Positions 41,207-49,376 of a DNA stretch of 64,000 bases are shown in pieces. The stretch's first letter is position 1. The number at the start of each line of letters is the position of its first letter. The notes beneath the pieces were generated by a model. That model made no database searches and was not told where the DNA came from. It saw nothing but the letters and a program-made list of their open reading frames with translations. Both the position numbers and the translations under genes were made by a program. Origin of the DNA: Nonomuraea polychroma (GTDB taxonomy: Bacteria > Actinomycetota > Actinomycetes > Streptosporangiales > Streptosporangiaceae); NCBI RefSeq assembly GCF_004011505.1, contig NZ_SAUN01000001.1, positions 1,550,001-1,614,000 of the forward strand, given 5' to 3'.

Positions 41207-41481
41207 GCTTGGTCGCCGGGTCCGCGCCCAGCTACCGCGCGACCGCATGGCCGGCCGCACCCACCACCGGGTTGTAGGACAACTGCACCGGCACGCGCGT
41301 CCGCGACACCGTGGTACGGCCGGGAACCTGTCGCTGTTCGTTCGGTGTCATCCCGCGCGGGCCCACATCGTCCACAAGCCGGGGCCTGCGCTTCCCCGGC
41401 CCGATGTGGGGAGCGGCCAGGCGGAACTCCTCCCGCACGGGCAGGTCAGGGCTGCGCCGGCGCCCCCAGCCTTACGGCGCC
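41207..41481. other. 275-bp gap with a possible decayed minus-strand reading frame
   Basis: Between two convergent genes. A minus-strand frame at about 41232-41438 encodes REEFRLAAPHIGPGKR and later RTRVPVQLSYNPVVG, which looks protein-like, but I recognise no family and see no start site. It could be a gene remnant. Confidence 0.3.
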
Positions 41482-42414
41482 CTACCCGCTGGCGACGTCG
41501 CGGATCGTGTCGATGACCAGCGCGGGCTGGAAGGCTTGCACGTAGTGCTCGGCGGTGCCGGCGATCACCAGGCGGCCACGGCTGGACAGCGCAGCCAGGC
41601 GGCGGGCCCGGTCCAGCGCGGTGTCCGGCTGACCTGAGGGGACGACGACCGCGACCGGCCGATCCCCCCAAACCCCCGGGCGTACCGTGGTGCGGACCTG
41701 CTCGGCACTGTCCAGCCCTGACCAGGCCTCGGCCCGCGCGGCATGCATGCTCCTGTCCCCGTAGACCACAGGAGCATGAGCCCGCGCGAAGGCGGTGGCC
41801 TCGCCGGGCACCAGCGCGTCGCCGGCCAGCCGCAGCAGGCCGGCCCGCGCCAGCAGGCCGTAGGTGGTGAACGCGGTGGCGAGCAGCGGCCGGGACAGGC
41901 TCATCGCGTCGTCGGCGGTTTCGTCGGTGACGTCGATCAACACCAGGCCGGCGGTCAGGTCCGGCCAGCGGTCGGCGAAGATCCGCACGATGTTGCCGCC
42001 GTAGGAGTGCCCGGCCAGCACGTACGGGCCGCGCTCCCCGGCCGTGGTGAGCAGGGCACGCAGCTCGCCTGCGGCCTGCCAGGCCGTACGCGGCTCTGGG
42101 CCGTCTTCGCTCCAGGCGTAGCCCGCACGGTCGTACGCGCACACGCGGGCGCTCCCGGCGAGTCCACGCTGGATGCCGGCCCAGCTCGCGCTCGACTCGG
42201 CGAGCCCGGCTTCCAGCACGACCGTGGGCGTGCCGCCTCCCGTGCAGGTGATGTGCAGGCGGTGCTCGCCCACGCGGACGAGCCTGCCCGGCGAGGGATG
42301 CCGGGTGCCGTCGTCCTGGCGGGCGACGCTCTCATAACCGAACCCCGCGACCGCCGCCAGCGCGACCAGCGCCGTGAACCACAGGACGACCCTGCGCAAC
42401 AACCGTGCTCTCAC
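41482..42414 (-). CDS. membrane-anchored alpha/beta hydrolase
   Basis: A 310-residue alpha/beta hydrolase with an N-terminal membrane anchor or signal (MRARLLRRVVLWFTALVALA). The substrate pocket side has VVLEAGLAESSASWAG, and the nucleophile elbow is GHSYGG with Ser137. The acid is likely Asp in LVLIDVTDE and the His near the C-terminus is in GTAEHYVQ. These fit exported lipases, esterases or peptidases of the family. Substrate unknown. No operon partner on this strand. Confidence 0.85.
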   Translation of the reverse strand: MRARLLRRVVLWFTALVALAAVAGFGYESVARQDDGTRHPSPGRLVRVGEHRLHITCTGGGTPTVVLEAGLAESSASWAGIQRGLAGSARVCAYDRAGYAWSEDGPEPRTAWQAAGELRALLTTAGERGPYVLAGHSYGGNIVRIFADRWPDLTAGLVLIDVTDETADDAMSLSRPLLATAFTTYGLLARAGLLRLAGDALVPGEATAFARAHAPVVYGDRSMHAARAEAWSGLDSAEQVRTTVRPGVWGDRPVAVVVPSGQPDTALDRARRLAALSSRGRLVIAGTAEHYVQAFQPALVIDTIRDVASG

Positions 42415-42520
42415 ACCATGAATCTAGGAACTCGATCGCGTCATTTCCTCGTCCTGGCGATGGAACAACGTCTGGGACCAGGGTCCCGGAACCGGTCCGC
42501 CACGAGAAGGAGCTGACCGG

Positions 42521-42624
42521 GAACGCGTGCTAGGCCCCGATCACCCCGACACCCTGAACTCACGCAACAACCTCGCCTACGCCTACCAGGCGGCGGGTGA
42601 TCTGGACCGAGCCATCTCCCTGTG
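42521..42624 (+). pseudogene. remnant of a tetratricopeptide-repeat protein
   Basis: One frame reads ERVLGPDHPDTLNSRNNLAY and continues with a matching DLDRAIS repeat end. This is the kinesin-light-chain-type TPR unit common in actinomycete NB-ARC/TPR proteins. Only about one repeat remains and the frame then becomes unrelated sequence. Nothing else of the gene is present, so it is a scar of a deletion or insertion. Confidence 0.7.
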
Positions 42625-42639
42625 GGTTCAGCCGGTGCC

Positions 42640-42939
42640 GGGGGGCGTAGATCACCCTACGCGACGGCCGCCTGCGGCCCCGCCGGTCAGACCGCGGCCG
42701 ACGCCGCCGTGGCCACGCAGCTCGACGCCACGCTCAGCGGCACGATGCGCGGTTCCATGGACGCCTACAGCGTCTCCTGCGCCCGCATGGTGATCGGAGC
42801 GGTGATCCCCTGGTCGTGGCCGCGCCCCCGATCGCACCCTCCCTCCGGTGAGCAGCCTCCTCCCGACCGCACCGCCTCTCCCCGCAGGGGGCGTCCAACC
42901 CGACGAAGCGGCCCCGGATCGACGCGCAGGTCCCCGAAG
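42640..42939. other. 300-bp non-coding stretch after the TPR remnant
   Basis: No gene recognised on either strand. It ends at the stop of the GntR-type regulator and may be degraded coding sequence. Confidence 0.4.
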
Positions 42940-44406
42940 TCAGCCCGCGGCAGGTCGCGACACGTCAGCGTCCATCGTGACGGCGCGGATCAGATCGGCG
43001 GTGCGGGCGACGGCGGCGGCCGGGCCGCGCTCGCCGCGGAGAACCTCCTCGATCATGACCTGGAGCTGAGCGGAAACGAGCGCGTACACCGGGCTCACCG
43101 GACGCAGGACGGCACGGTCGAGAAGCGCGGCGGTCTGGGCGTGGAAGGCCGACACGGCGGCGGCCGCCTGGAGCGAGGTCCGTCGCGGCGGCAGCTGCCC
43201 GGTGATGAGGCACAGCCGGACCAGGGCGTCGGGAGCCATGGCGGCCCGCAGCAGCCGCATCGCGGCCTCGGGACGGCGGGCCTGCCGCGGGATCACGTAC
43301 ACCATCCCGCCGCACATCACCGCGGAGCGGCCTTCCGGGCCGCGCGGCATCGGGGCGAAGCCGAACCTGCTGTGCACCTGATCGAGCGAGAGCCTCGTCA
43401 CCTTCGCCAGCGCACCGGCCTGGTAGCTCGCGCCGACGCACATCTCGGCCCTGCCTGCGCCCAGCAGCTCGACGGCCTCGTCCTTGCCGAAGCCGGCGAC
43501 GTCCGGCGACAGCACCCCGTCGGTGATCAGCTCCCGGACCAGGCGCATGGTCTCCGCGGCCGCCGGGCTGTCCAGGACCACCTCGCCCTCCTCGCCCAGG
43601 ACGAGGGCGCCGTTGGCGGCGAGCAGCCCGGTCAGCGCGTACGTGGTCTCTTCCCCCGCCCGGCGCCCGCCCGGCATGACGAGGACGTGCCCGGACCCCG
43701 TACGACGCCCGGCCAGGAGCCGGCCGGTGGCGCGCAGTTCCTCCCAGGTCTCGGGCGCGCGGAGCCCGAGCCGCTCGAACGTCTCGCGCCGGTACCACAG
43801 CCCGGTGACGTCGGCCGGCGCCTGCACCGCCGGCGTCCGTCCGCCGAACCGGTGGGAGAACGGGGGCAGCAGGTCGCGGGTGTACTCGTTGGCCAGCCAG
43901 CCGTCGGCGTCGAGCTCCTCCAGCGGGGTCAGGAAACCCGCCCTGGCGAACTCGGCCACCCAGACGGAGTCGAGCACGGCCAGGTCGGGGCCGCGCCCTT
44001 CGGCGATGGCCCGCAGGAAGGTGGCGTGGAGCTCGTCGAACCGCACCGTGCGGATCCGCGGCCGGGCGGCCGCGCCGGCCGCCGCCGTCCGCAGGTGGTC
44101 GACGCTGACCGTGCCGGTCGCCAGGACGGTCAGGTCGGCCGTCTCCTGCTCCTCCTCCGCCGGAGCCGCCCCGCAGGCCCACGCGGGGTTGACGAACGTG
44201 CCGCGCCGCCGCTGCCGCAGGACGATCCCCTCCTGGGCCAGCTCGGTCAGCGCCCTGGCCACCGGGGTGCGGCTCAGCCCGAACTCCTCGCACAGCTCCT
44301 GCTCGGTGGGGATCCTTCCGTCCGGGCCGAACCGCCCGGCCCTGATGTCCGCCACCAGGCGGGCCTTGAGCTGCTCATACAGCGGTGGCGGCTGACTGGG
44401 CGACAT
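42940..44406 (-). CDS. GntR-type regulator with a sugar-binding-protein-like sensor domain
   Basis: A 488-residue one-component regulator. The ATG at 44406 is preferred because AAGGGAG lies 7 bases upstream; an in-frame start at 44469 has no such site. Residues 1-75 are a GntR winged helix (LYEQLKARLVADIRAGRF, then RIPTEQELCEEFGLSRTPV). From about 95 to the end the sequence resembles a type 1 ABC solute-binding protein: GLWYRRETFERLGLRAPETW, then GGMVYVIPRQARRPEAAMRL and TGQLPPRRTS. No signal peptide is present, so the sensor is cytoplasmic. It is divergent from a gene set containing a true binding protein and permeases, so it probably senses the same sugar after import. Confidence 0.85.
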   Translation of the reverse strand: MSPSQPPPLYEQLKARLVADIRAGRFGPDGRIPTEQELCEEFGLSRTPVARALTELAQEGIVLRQRRRGTFVNPAWACGAAPAEEEQETADLTVLATGTVSVDHLRTAAAGAAARPRIRTVRFDELHATFLRAIAEGRGPDLAVLDSVWVAEFARAGFLTPLEELDADGWLANEYTRDLLPPFSHRFGGRTPAVQAPADVTGLWYRRETFERLGLRAPETWEELRATGRLLAGRRTGSGHVLVMPGGRRAGEETTYALTGLLAANGALVLGEEGEVVLDSPAAAETMRLVRELITDGVLSPDVAGFGKDEAVELLGAGRAEMCVGASYQAGALAKVTRLSLDQVHSRFGFAPMPRGPEGRSAVMCGGMVYVIPRQARRPEAAMRLLRAAMAPDALVRLCLITGQLPPRRTSLQAAAAVSAFHAQTAALLDRAVLRPVSPVYALVSAQLQVMIEEVLRGERGPAAAVARTADLIRAVTMDADVSRPAAG

Positions 44407-44440
44407 CACGCTCCCTTGGTGCGGCAAGCGAAACCATTCT

Positions 44441-44492
44441 TTTGCCATCCTATTTGCCACTATTGACACTGCGCATCTCCCTCAGGTCTAAT
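44441..44492 (+). promoter_or_regulatory. promoter of the second sugar locus with direct TTTGCCA repeats
   Basis: TTGACA (44463-44468) and TCTAAT (44487-44492) are 18 bases apart, a good promoter for the gene starting at 44530. Immediately upstream are two direct repeats TTTGCCA (44441-44447 and 44453-44459), 12 bases apart. The same hexamer in reverse (GGCAAA) occurs beside the promoter-like TTGACC upstream of the binding-protein gene at 47923-47928. These are candidate sites for the divergent GntR-type regulator. Confidence 0.55.
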
Positions 44493-44529
44493 CACCGAAT
44501 GTCATGACAACAGGTGAAAGGTAGATCCT

Positions 44530-45927
44530 GTGAGCGGACCAGGGCATCAGCTCTCGGCGCGGGCCATGGCGTGGATGGACTCGTTGTGGGACCCCGAAGT
44601 GCGGCTCCTGCGTTACCCGGCGATCTCCCTCGCCAGGTCCTCGCACGCCTGGCGAACCCATGGCGTCAGGGAGACCTCCTGGTACGCGCTCGGCCTGCTC
44701 ATGAGGGCCGACACCGAGCGGGCCGCCGAGGCGCTGGCTTCGGTCCTGACGCACCAGTACGTGGCGCCGGGGACGCCGTACGACGGAACCTGGCGGCGCT
44801 CGCCCCAGGAGCCGCAGCCCCCCGCCGACCCGGTCCTGTGGAATGACTACGACCCGAACTGGCGCGAGTTCGTCGGCTGCACGCTCCTGCTCGTCCTGCG
44901 CGAGTACGGCGAGACACTGCCGGACGACCTGGTCCGGCGGATCACCGGGGCGCTCGCCCTGGCGGCCGGCAACGCCAGAGAACGCGCGGTGTCGCCGCAC
45001 TACAGCAACATCGCCCTGATGAGCGCGCATCTCATGCACGAGGTCGGCGTCCGGAGCGGCGATCCCGCGCTGGCCGCGGCCGGCGAGAGCCTGGGACGGC
45101 AGGTCTTCGACATCTGGCGGCGGACGCGGACGTTCGCCGAGTTCAACTCGCCCACCTACTACGGAGTGGACCTGTTCGCGCTGGCCCTCTGGCGCGGCAG
45201 CTCATCGCCGGTCCTGCGCGAGCTCGGCGACGAGATGGAGGTCGGCCTCTGGACGGAGATCGGCCGGCGCTACCACCCCGGCCTGCGCAACCTGGCGGGT
45301 CCGTACGACCGCTCGTACGGCATGGACCTGTCCGGCTACGTCTCCCTCCTCGGCCAGTGGATCGCGCTCGCCGACGGCCTGGAGTGCGCGCCGCTGCCCG
45401 CCGGCGACCCCTCGCAGGCGGTCCACGCGCACGACCTGTGCTTCGCCCCCTGCTTCGCCCTGCTCGGCGCCCACCCCAAGGCGGCCGGGCTGCTCGCCCC
45501 GGCCCCGGAGAAACCGCGCTGGGTCAGCACCACCGTCACCGAGTCCCCGCGGCGGATCGCCACGTCGTGGCTCGGGCCGCACCACATGATCGGCGCCCAG
45601 GACACCGGCGGCGCCAAGACGGATGCGGACGATCAGTACCACCCGGTCACCGTGCACTGGCGCGGTGACGACGGCGCGCCGCACTGGCTGCGCGTCATGC
45701 CGTCCGCCGGCGTCGACGCCACCGTGACCAAGGACGGCGTGCTCGAGGTCACCGCCGCGGGCGACCTCGAGTTCGAGTCGGACTGCCGAGCTGACGTCGG
45801 CGCGGGCCGCTGGCTCCTGCCGGGCCTGTCAGTGACCGTCTCCACCGGCGCCGCCGCCAGCCCCGCCCCCTTCCGGATCCGCTACCCAGGCCCCCTCCAC
45901 CTCACCCTCGAGATCTCGCCGCGCTGA
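44530..45927 (+). CDS. uncharacterised protein, possible alpha/alpha-barrel polysaccharide-active enzyme
   Basis: A 465-residue protein with no signal peptide. I do not recognise the family with confidence. The first 340 residues are mostly helical with spaced aromatic motifs (TFAEFNSPTYYGVDLFAL, LAGPYDRSYGMDLSGY), and the last 130 are beta-rich. This two-part layout is like the (alpha/alpha) toroid plus beta-sandwich of heparinase-type lyases and related glycosidases. The GTG start has AAAGG upstream and lies 38 bases after the -10 box. Its place in a regulated sugar ABC locus supports a role in breaking down an imported saccharide. No catalytic residues can be assigned. Confidence 0.75.
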   Translation: MSGPGHQLSARAMAWMDSLWDPEVRLLRYPAISLARSSHAWRTHGVRETSWYALGLLMRADTERAAEALASVLTHQYVAPGTPYDGTWRRSPQEPQPPADPVLWNDYDPNWREFVGCTLLLVLREYGETLPDDLVRRITGALALAAGNARERAVSPHYSNIALMSAHLMHEVGVRSGDPALAAAGESLGRQVFDIWRRTRTFAEFNSPTYYGVDLFALALWRGSSSPVLRELGDEMEVGLWTEIGRRYHPGLRNLAGPYDRSYGMDLSGYVSLLGQWIALADGLECAPLPAGDPSQAVHAHDLCFAPCFALLGAHPKAAGLLAPAPEKPRWVSTTVTESPRRIATSWLGPHHMIGAQDTGGAKTDADDQYHPVTVHWRGDDGAPHWLRVMPSAGVDATVTKDGVLEVTAAGDLEFESDCRADVGAGRWLLPGLSVTVSTGAAASPAPFRIRYPGPLHLTLEISPR

Positions 45928-45960
45928 AGGAGATCAGCATGAACCGACCACTGTCCCGCC

Positions 45961-46170
45961 GACCTGCCCGCCTTACTGCTTGAGGTCAGGGCCGACGCGG
46001 TGGAGAAGCAAGGGCTCGACGAGCTGGTCCGGACGGCCGGCATCGTCGCCTACGACGACAGCGGCACGCCCGTGGAGTACGGCACGCACATCCACGCCGC
46101 GGCCCGCTACAGCGTCCAGATGAACCTGCTCATGGCTGGTCGATGCAGAGATGAACGACAAACATGTTGA
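45961..46170 (+). pseudogene. remnant of a GntR/HutC (UTRA-domain) regulator
   Basis: The frame reads DLPALLLEVRADAVEKQGLD, then AYDDSGTPVEYGTHIHAA and ARYSVQMNL. This is the end of a UTRA ligand-binding domain, where the phrase dG-PVEY-...-RY is conserved. The helix-turn-helix part is missing. A good AAGGAG plus ATG at 45939 just upstream is in another frame, suggesting a junction where another gene start was fused to this tail. The 46151 gene overlaps its end. Confidence 0.65.
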
Positions 46171-47845
46171 CGCTGCGTTCACCGCGGCGGTCCAGGCTGC
46201 CCTGACCGGGCAGGTCAAGGCCATCCTCAACGAGGGCGATGGCGGGGGTCACCTGCAACACCGCCGGCTGGCCGAGCGGATCCTGGCCCTCGTCGCGTAC
46301 GGGCGGCACGGCCGGCTGCTCGATCACGCGGCCCGGCTCGCCGCCCGGCTGCGCGAGCTACAGGGCCCCGGCGGGTTGTTCACCGGCGGTGACAACGTCG
46401 ACTCCCCGCCGGACTCCGCGTTCAGCGTCAACGATCTCGCCGACGCCCTGCGGCTGCTGCGGCGCGACCCTCCCGGCGCTGCCGAGCACGGGCTGGCGGA
46501 TCTGCTCGACGACATACTGACGGCGGTCGCCCCGGCCTTGGCGCGGGGTGGAGTGCACACCCCCAACCACCGCTGGGAGATCTCGGCCGCCCTGGCCAGG
46601 CTGCACCGGCTCGCGCCCGATCGGGCGCTGGCGGAACGGGTCGGCCAGTGGCTGGCCGAGGGAGTCGACATCGACGACGACGGGCTCTACTCCGAACGCA
46701 GCGCCAACTACGCCGCGTACGTGTCGAACCCGTCGCTGCTCGCCATCGCCGAGGTGTTCGACCGTCCTGACCTGGTCGACGCCGTCGAACGGAACCTGGA
46801 CGCCACGCTCGATCTGCTGCTGCCGGACGGGTCGGTCGAGACGGTGCTGTCGCGCCGCCAGGACCAGCGGCAGCCGCTGCCCCTGGCGCCCTACCTGCTC
46901 TCGCTGCGCCGGATCGCGCTGCTGCGCGGCCGGGGCGACCTCGCCTGGGCGGCCGGGCTCGCGCTGTCCCAGGGGGTCGTCTCACCGGCGCGCGCGGCCA
47001 CGGAGCTGATCCTCGACCCCGGCATCGCGCGGGAGCTGCCGGAACCCGTACCGCCGCGGAGATCGCGGCAACGCGTCTTCGGCGCCGCGGGACTGCTCGT
47101 CGACCATCGGCCCGCGACGACGACCGTGGTCTTCGGCGGTTCCGACTATCCGCGCCACAGACGCATCCGTTCCGGGCTGGCGAACTCCCCGACGTTTCTA
47201 CGCCTGTTCGCCGGGGCGGCCGTCCTGGGGGACGTACGTCTCTCGCGTGTCTTCTTCGGTCTGGGGCCCTTCCGCGCCGACCGGTTGCTGGTCGAGCGCG
47301 ATCAGGGGGGCACGACCGCGACGCTCACGGAATCCGTGTCGGCCTCCTACTACCAGCCGATGACGCATCAGAACCGCGACGCGCGCGGCCACTACGGGCT
47401 GGTGGACGATGGCCGGTTCAGCTCGGCCATGGACTTCGGCCTGCGCAGGCGGGACGAGGTCACGCTGACCACCGCCGTCCACGTGGCCATCACGGACACC
47501 GGGGCCGAGCTGACCGTCGACCTGGCGGGCCCGGCCGTGGACTGGTCGCTGGAGCTGGCCTTCCGGCCCGGCGGGCGAATGACGGGCGCCATGGCCCTGG
47601 ACGAGCACGCCTGGCAGCTCGACCCGGGCGAGCCCGCGGTCTACCGCGTTGGCGACGACTCGATCACGGTCACGGTGCCGGCCATGTCGATGGCCGCTTC
47701 CCATTCGGTTCCCGGCTACGAGCCCGGCGAGGAGTACCGGTTCCTCGGGGGCACCGACGCCGTGTCGGGAGAGCGGCTGTACGTCGCCGGACGGGTTCCG
47801 GGAAGGTTGCGTTTACGTCTCGCAGCTGCCCACCACTCGGGATAG
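46151..47845 (+). CDS. uncharacterised heparinase-like protein
   Basis: A 564-residue protein with no signal peptide. The first 300 residues are helical with internal similarity between helix pairs (LDHAARLAARLRELQGPGG, then VERNLDATLDLLLPDGSVE), and the remainder is beta-rich (FGLRRRDEVTLTTAVHVAI). The layout suggests an alpha/alpha toroid plus beta-sandwich as in heparinase II/III-type lyases, but I cannot find a diagnostic motif. The ATG has only a weak ribosome site (GCAGAG). It lies between a possible glycan enzyme and an ABC sugar importer, so it probably acts on the same saccharide. Function uncertain. Confidence 0.75.
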   Translation: MNDKHVDAAFTAAVQAALTGQVKAILNEGDGGGHLQHRRLAERILALVAYGRHGRLLDHAARLAARLRELQGPGGLFTGGDNVDSPPDSAFSVNDLADALRLLRRDPPGAAEHGLADLLDDILTAVAPALARGGVHTPNHRWEISAALARLHRLAPDRALAERVGQWLAEGVDIDDDGLYSERSANYAAYVSNPSLLAIAEVFDRPDLVDAVERNLDATLDLLLPDGSVETVLSRRQDQRQPLPLAPYLLSLRRIALLRGRGDLAWAAGLALSQGVVSPARAATELILDPGIARELPEPVPPRRSRQRVFGAAGLLVDHRPATTTVVFGGSDYPRHRRIRSGLANSPTFLRLFAGAAVLGDVRLSRVFFGLGPFRADRLLVERDQGGTTATLTESVSASYYQPMTHQNRDARGHYGLVDDGRFSSAMDFGLRRRDEVTLTTAVHVAITDTGAELTVDLAGPAVDWSLELAFRPGGRMTGAMALDEHAWQLDPGEPAVYRVGDDSITVTVPAMSMAASHSVPGYEPGEEYRFLGGTDAVSGERLYVAGRVPGRLRLRLAAAHHSG

Positions 47846-47915
47846 AACCGCAGCTAATGAAGTTTGTCCTGATGTATGTAAGTCAGGAGATCTTAAAGAT
47901 CTTATGTAGTGACTA

Positions 47916-47928
47916 TTGACCCGGCAAA
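47916..47928 (+). promoter_or_regulatory. promoter-like -35 box with GGCAAA motif
   Basis: TTGACC (47916-47921) in the context TATTGAC matches the -35 context at 44461-44468. It is followed directly by GGCAAA (47923-47928), the reverse of the TTTGCC repeats near the 44530 gene. No good -10 box is visible. Two overlapping AGATCT palindromes lie just upstream (47890-47904) in an AT-rich patch. This suggests separate control of the transporter genes by the same regulator. Confidence 0.4.
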
Positions 47929-47981
47929 CGCTTTCCAGTTACCGTCCCACGCCACAGGCAGACAACGTTCAAGGAGACGCC

Positions 47982-49301
47982 ATGACGACTTCTGCGACAG
48001 CCCGGAGACGACTCATGCGCTGGCGTTGGCTGCCAGTGACCGTCGCCGCGGCGATCGCCCTCACCGCGTGCGGTTCGAGCTCCGGCGGGGACTCGGGCGG
48101 GGACTCGGGCGGAGACTCCGGCGCCAAGAGCATCACCTTCTGGCTCTCGGCGAGCGCGGCCCAGGCGCAGGGCTATCACGACCTGGCCAAGGAGTTCGAA
48201 GCCAAGGAGGGCGTCAAGGTCGAGATCGTCAACGTCCCCTACGACGGCTACCAGGACAAGCTGCGCCAGGCCGCGCAGGCCAACTCCCTGCCCGACTCGG
48301 CCAGCGTGCCCTCGCTCGACACCATCTGGATCAACCAGCTCCAGGACCTCGCCGCGACGGCGAACGCCCCGGCCAACAAGATCAACAAAGACCTGCTCAC
48401 CGTCCAGGACGGCAAGGTCCTCTGCATTCCCTCCGACCTGACGGCGGCCGGGCTGTTCGTCAACAAGACCCTGTTCGAGAAGGCCAAGGTCGACATTCCC
48501 GCCGACCCGAACAAGGCCTGGACCTGGGAGGAGTTCCTGGCCGCCGCCACGAAGGTCCGCACCGCCACGAACGCCAAGTACGACCTGGTCTACGACCAGT
48601 CCCCCGCGCGCATCAGGGCCTTCATCTACGGCCACGGCGGCAAGGGCTTCCAGCTCGGCGCGGACAACAAGTACGCCACCCCCGACGACGCCACCGTGCA
48701 GGCGCTGACGAAGTTCGCCTCGCTGAACGACGACAAGGTCATGCCGAAGTCGGTCTGGGGCGCGGGCGCCGACCCGAACGCCCTGTTCAAGAGCGGCCAG
48801 GTCGTCGCGTACTTCTCCGGCGTCTGGCAGGTGGCCGACTTCGCGGAGAGCATCACGGACTTCGACTGGGCCGGCGCGCCGACGCCGGTGGGAACCATCC
48901 ACGCCACCGACATCAACCTCGGTGGCAAGGTGGTCGCCTTCAACAACGGTGACAAGGCCGACCCCGCCAAGAAGTGGGTGGACTACATCTTCCAGCCCGC
49001 GAACTACACGAAGCTCGCGCAGGTCAACGGCTACCTGCCGGTGGAGTCCGGTCTCACGCTGAACTACCCGTTCAAGAACCAGGCCGCCCTCGACGCCTTC
49101 CAGCTCTACCTCAAGGAGATCGAGCTGGCGGACCCGATCTCGTCCTATGGACACCAGAGCGGGACGAAGCTCCTGCTCGCCGGCAAGTCCATCCAGGAGG
49201 ACCCGACCAAGGAGGAGATGGCCAAGCTGATCAATGGTCAGCAGGACATCAAGAAGACCGTCGACAACATCGTGTCGGGGCTCAACCAGCAGATCGGCTG
49301 A
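47982..49301 (+). CDS. ABC sugar-binding lipoprotein
   Basis: A 439-residue type 1 solute-binding protein. The ATG at 47982 has AAGGAG 8 bases upstream; an in-frame start further upstream (47916) has no ribosome site and would add residues before the signal. The signal has an Arg-rich start and ends in the lipobox ALTAC with Cys30, followed by a Gly/Ser/Asp linker with three GGDS repeats. The mature part has TFWLSASAAQAQGYHDLAKEF and TAAGLFVNKTLFEKAKVD, typical of carbohydrate-binding proteins. It is expressed with the two permeases downstream, past a strong hairpin. No ATPase is encoded nearby. Confidence 0.93.
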   Translation: MTTSATARRRLMRWRWLPVTVAAAIALTACGSSSGGDSGGDSGGDSGAKSITFWLSASAAQAQGYHDLAKEFEAKEGVKVEIVNVPYDGYQDKLRQAAQANSLPDSASVPSLDTIWINQLQDLAATANAPANKINKDLLTVQDGKVLCIPSDLTAAGLFVNKTLFEKAKVDIPADPNKAWTWEEFLAAATKVRTATNAKYDLVYDQSPARIRAFIYGHGGKGFQLGADNKYATPDDATVQALTKFASLNDDKVMPKSVWGAGADPNALFKSGQVVAYFSGVWQVADFAESITDFDWAGAPTPVGTIHATDINLGGKVVAFNNGDKADPAKKWVDYIFQPANYTKLAQVNGYLPVESGLTLNYPFKNQAALDAFQLYLKEIELADPISSYGHQSGTKLLLAGKSIQEDPTKEEMAKLINGQQDIKKTVDNIVSGLNQQIG

Positions 49302-49306
49302 CCGTA

Positions 49307-49341
49307 CGGCCCGCCGGCACTTTCCCTGCGCCGGCGGGCCG
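49307..49341 (+). terminator. intra-operon hairpin after the binding-protein gene
   Basis: CGGCCCGCCGGC (49307-49318) and GCCGGCGGGCCG (49330-49341) form a perfect 12-bp GC stem with an 11-base loop, six bases after the stop codon. Such hairpins between a binding-protein gene and its permeases usually act as partial terminators and protect the upstream mRNA, giving excess binding protein. Confidence 0.75.
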
Positions 49342-49376
49342 AGCGCTGAAGAACGCGGAAGAAGGAGGAGAGCGCA

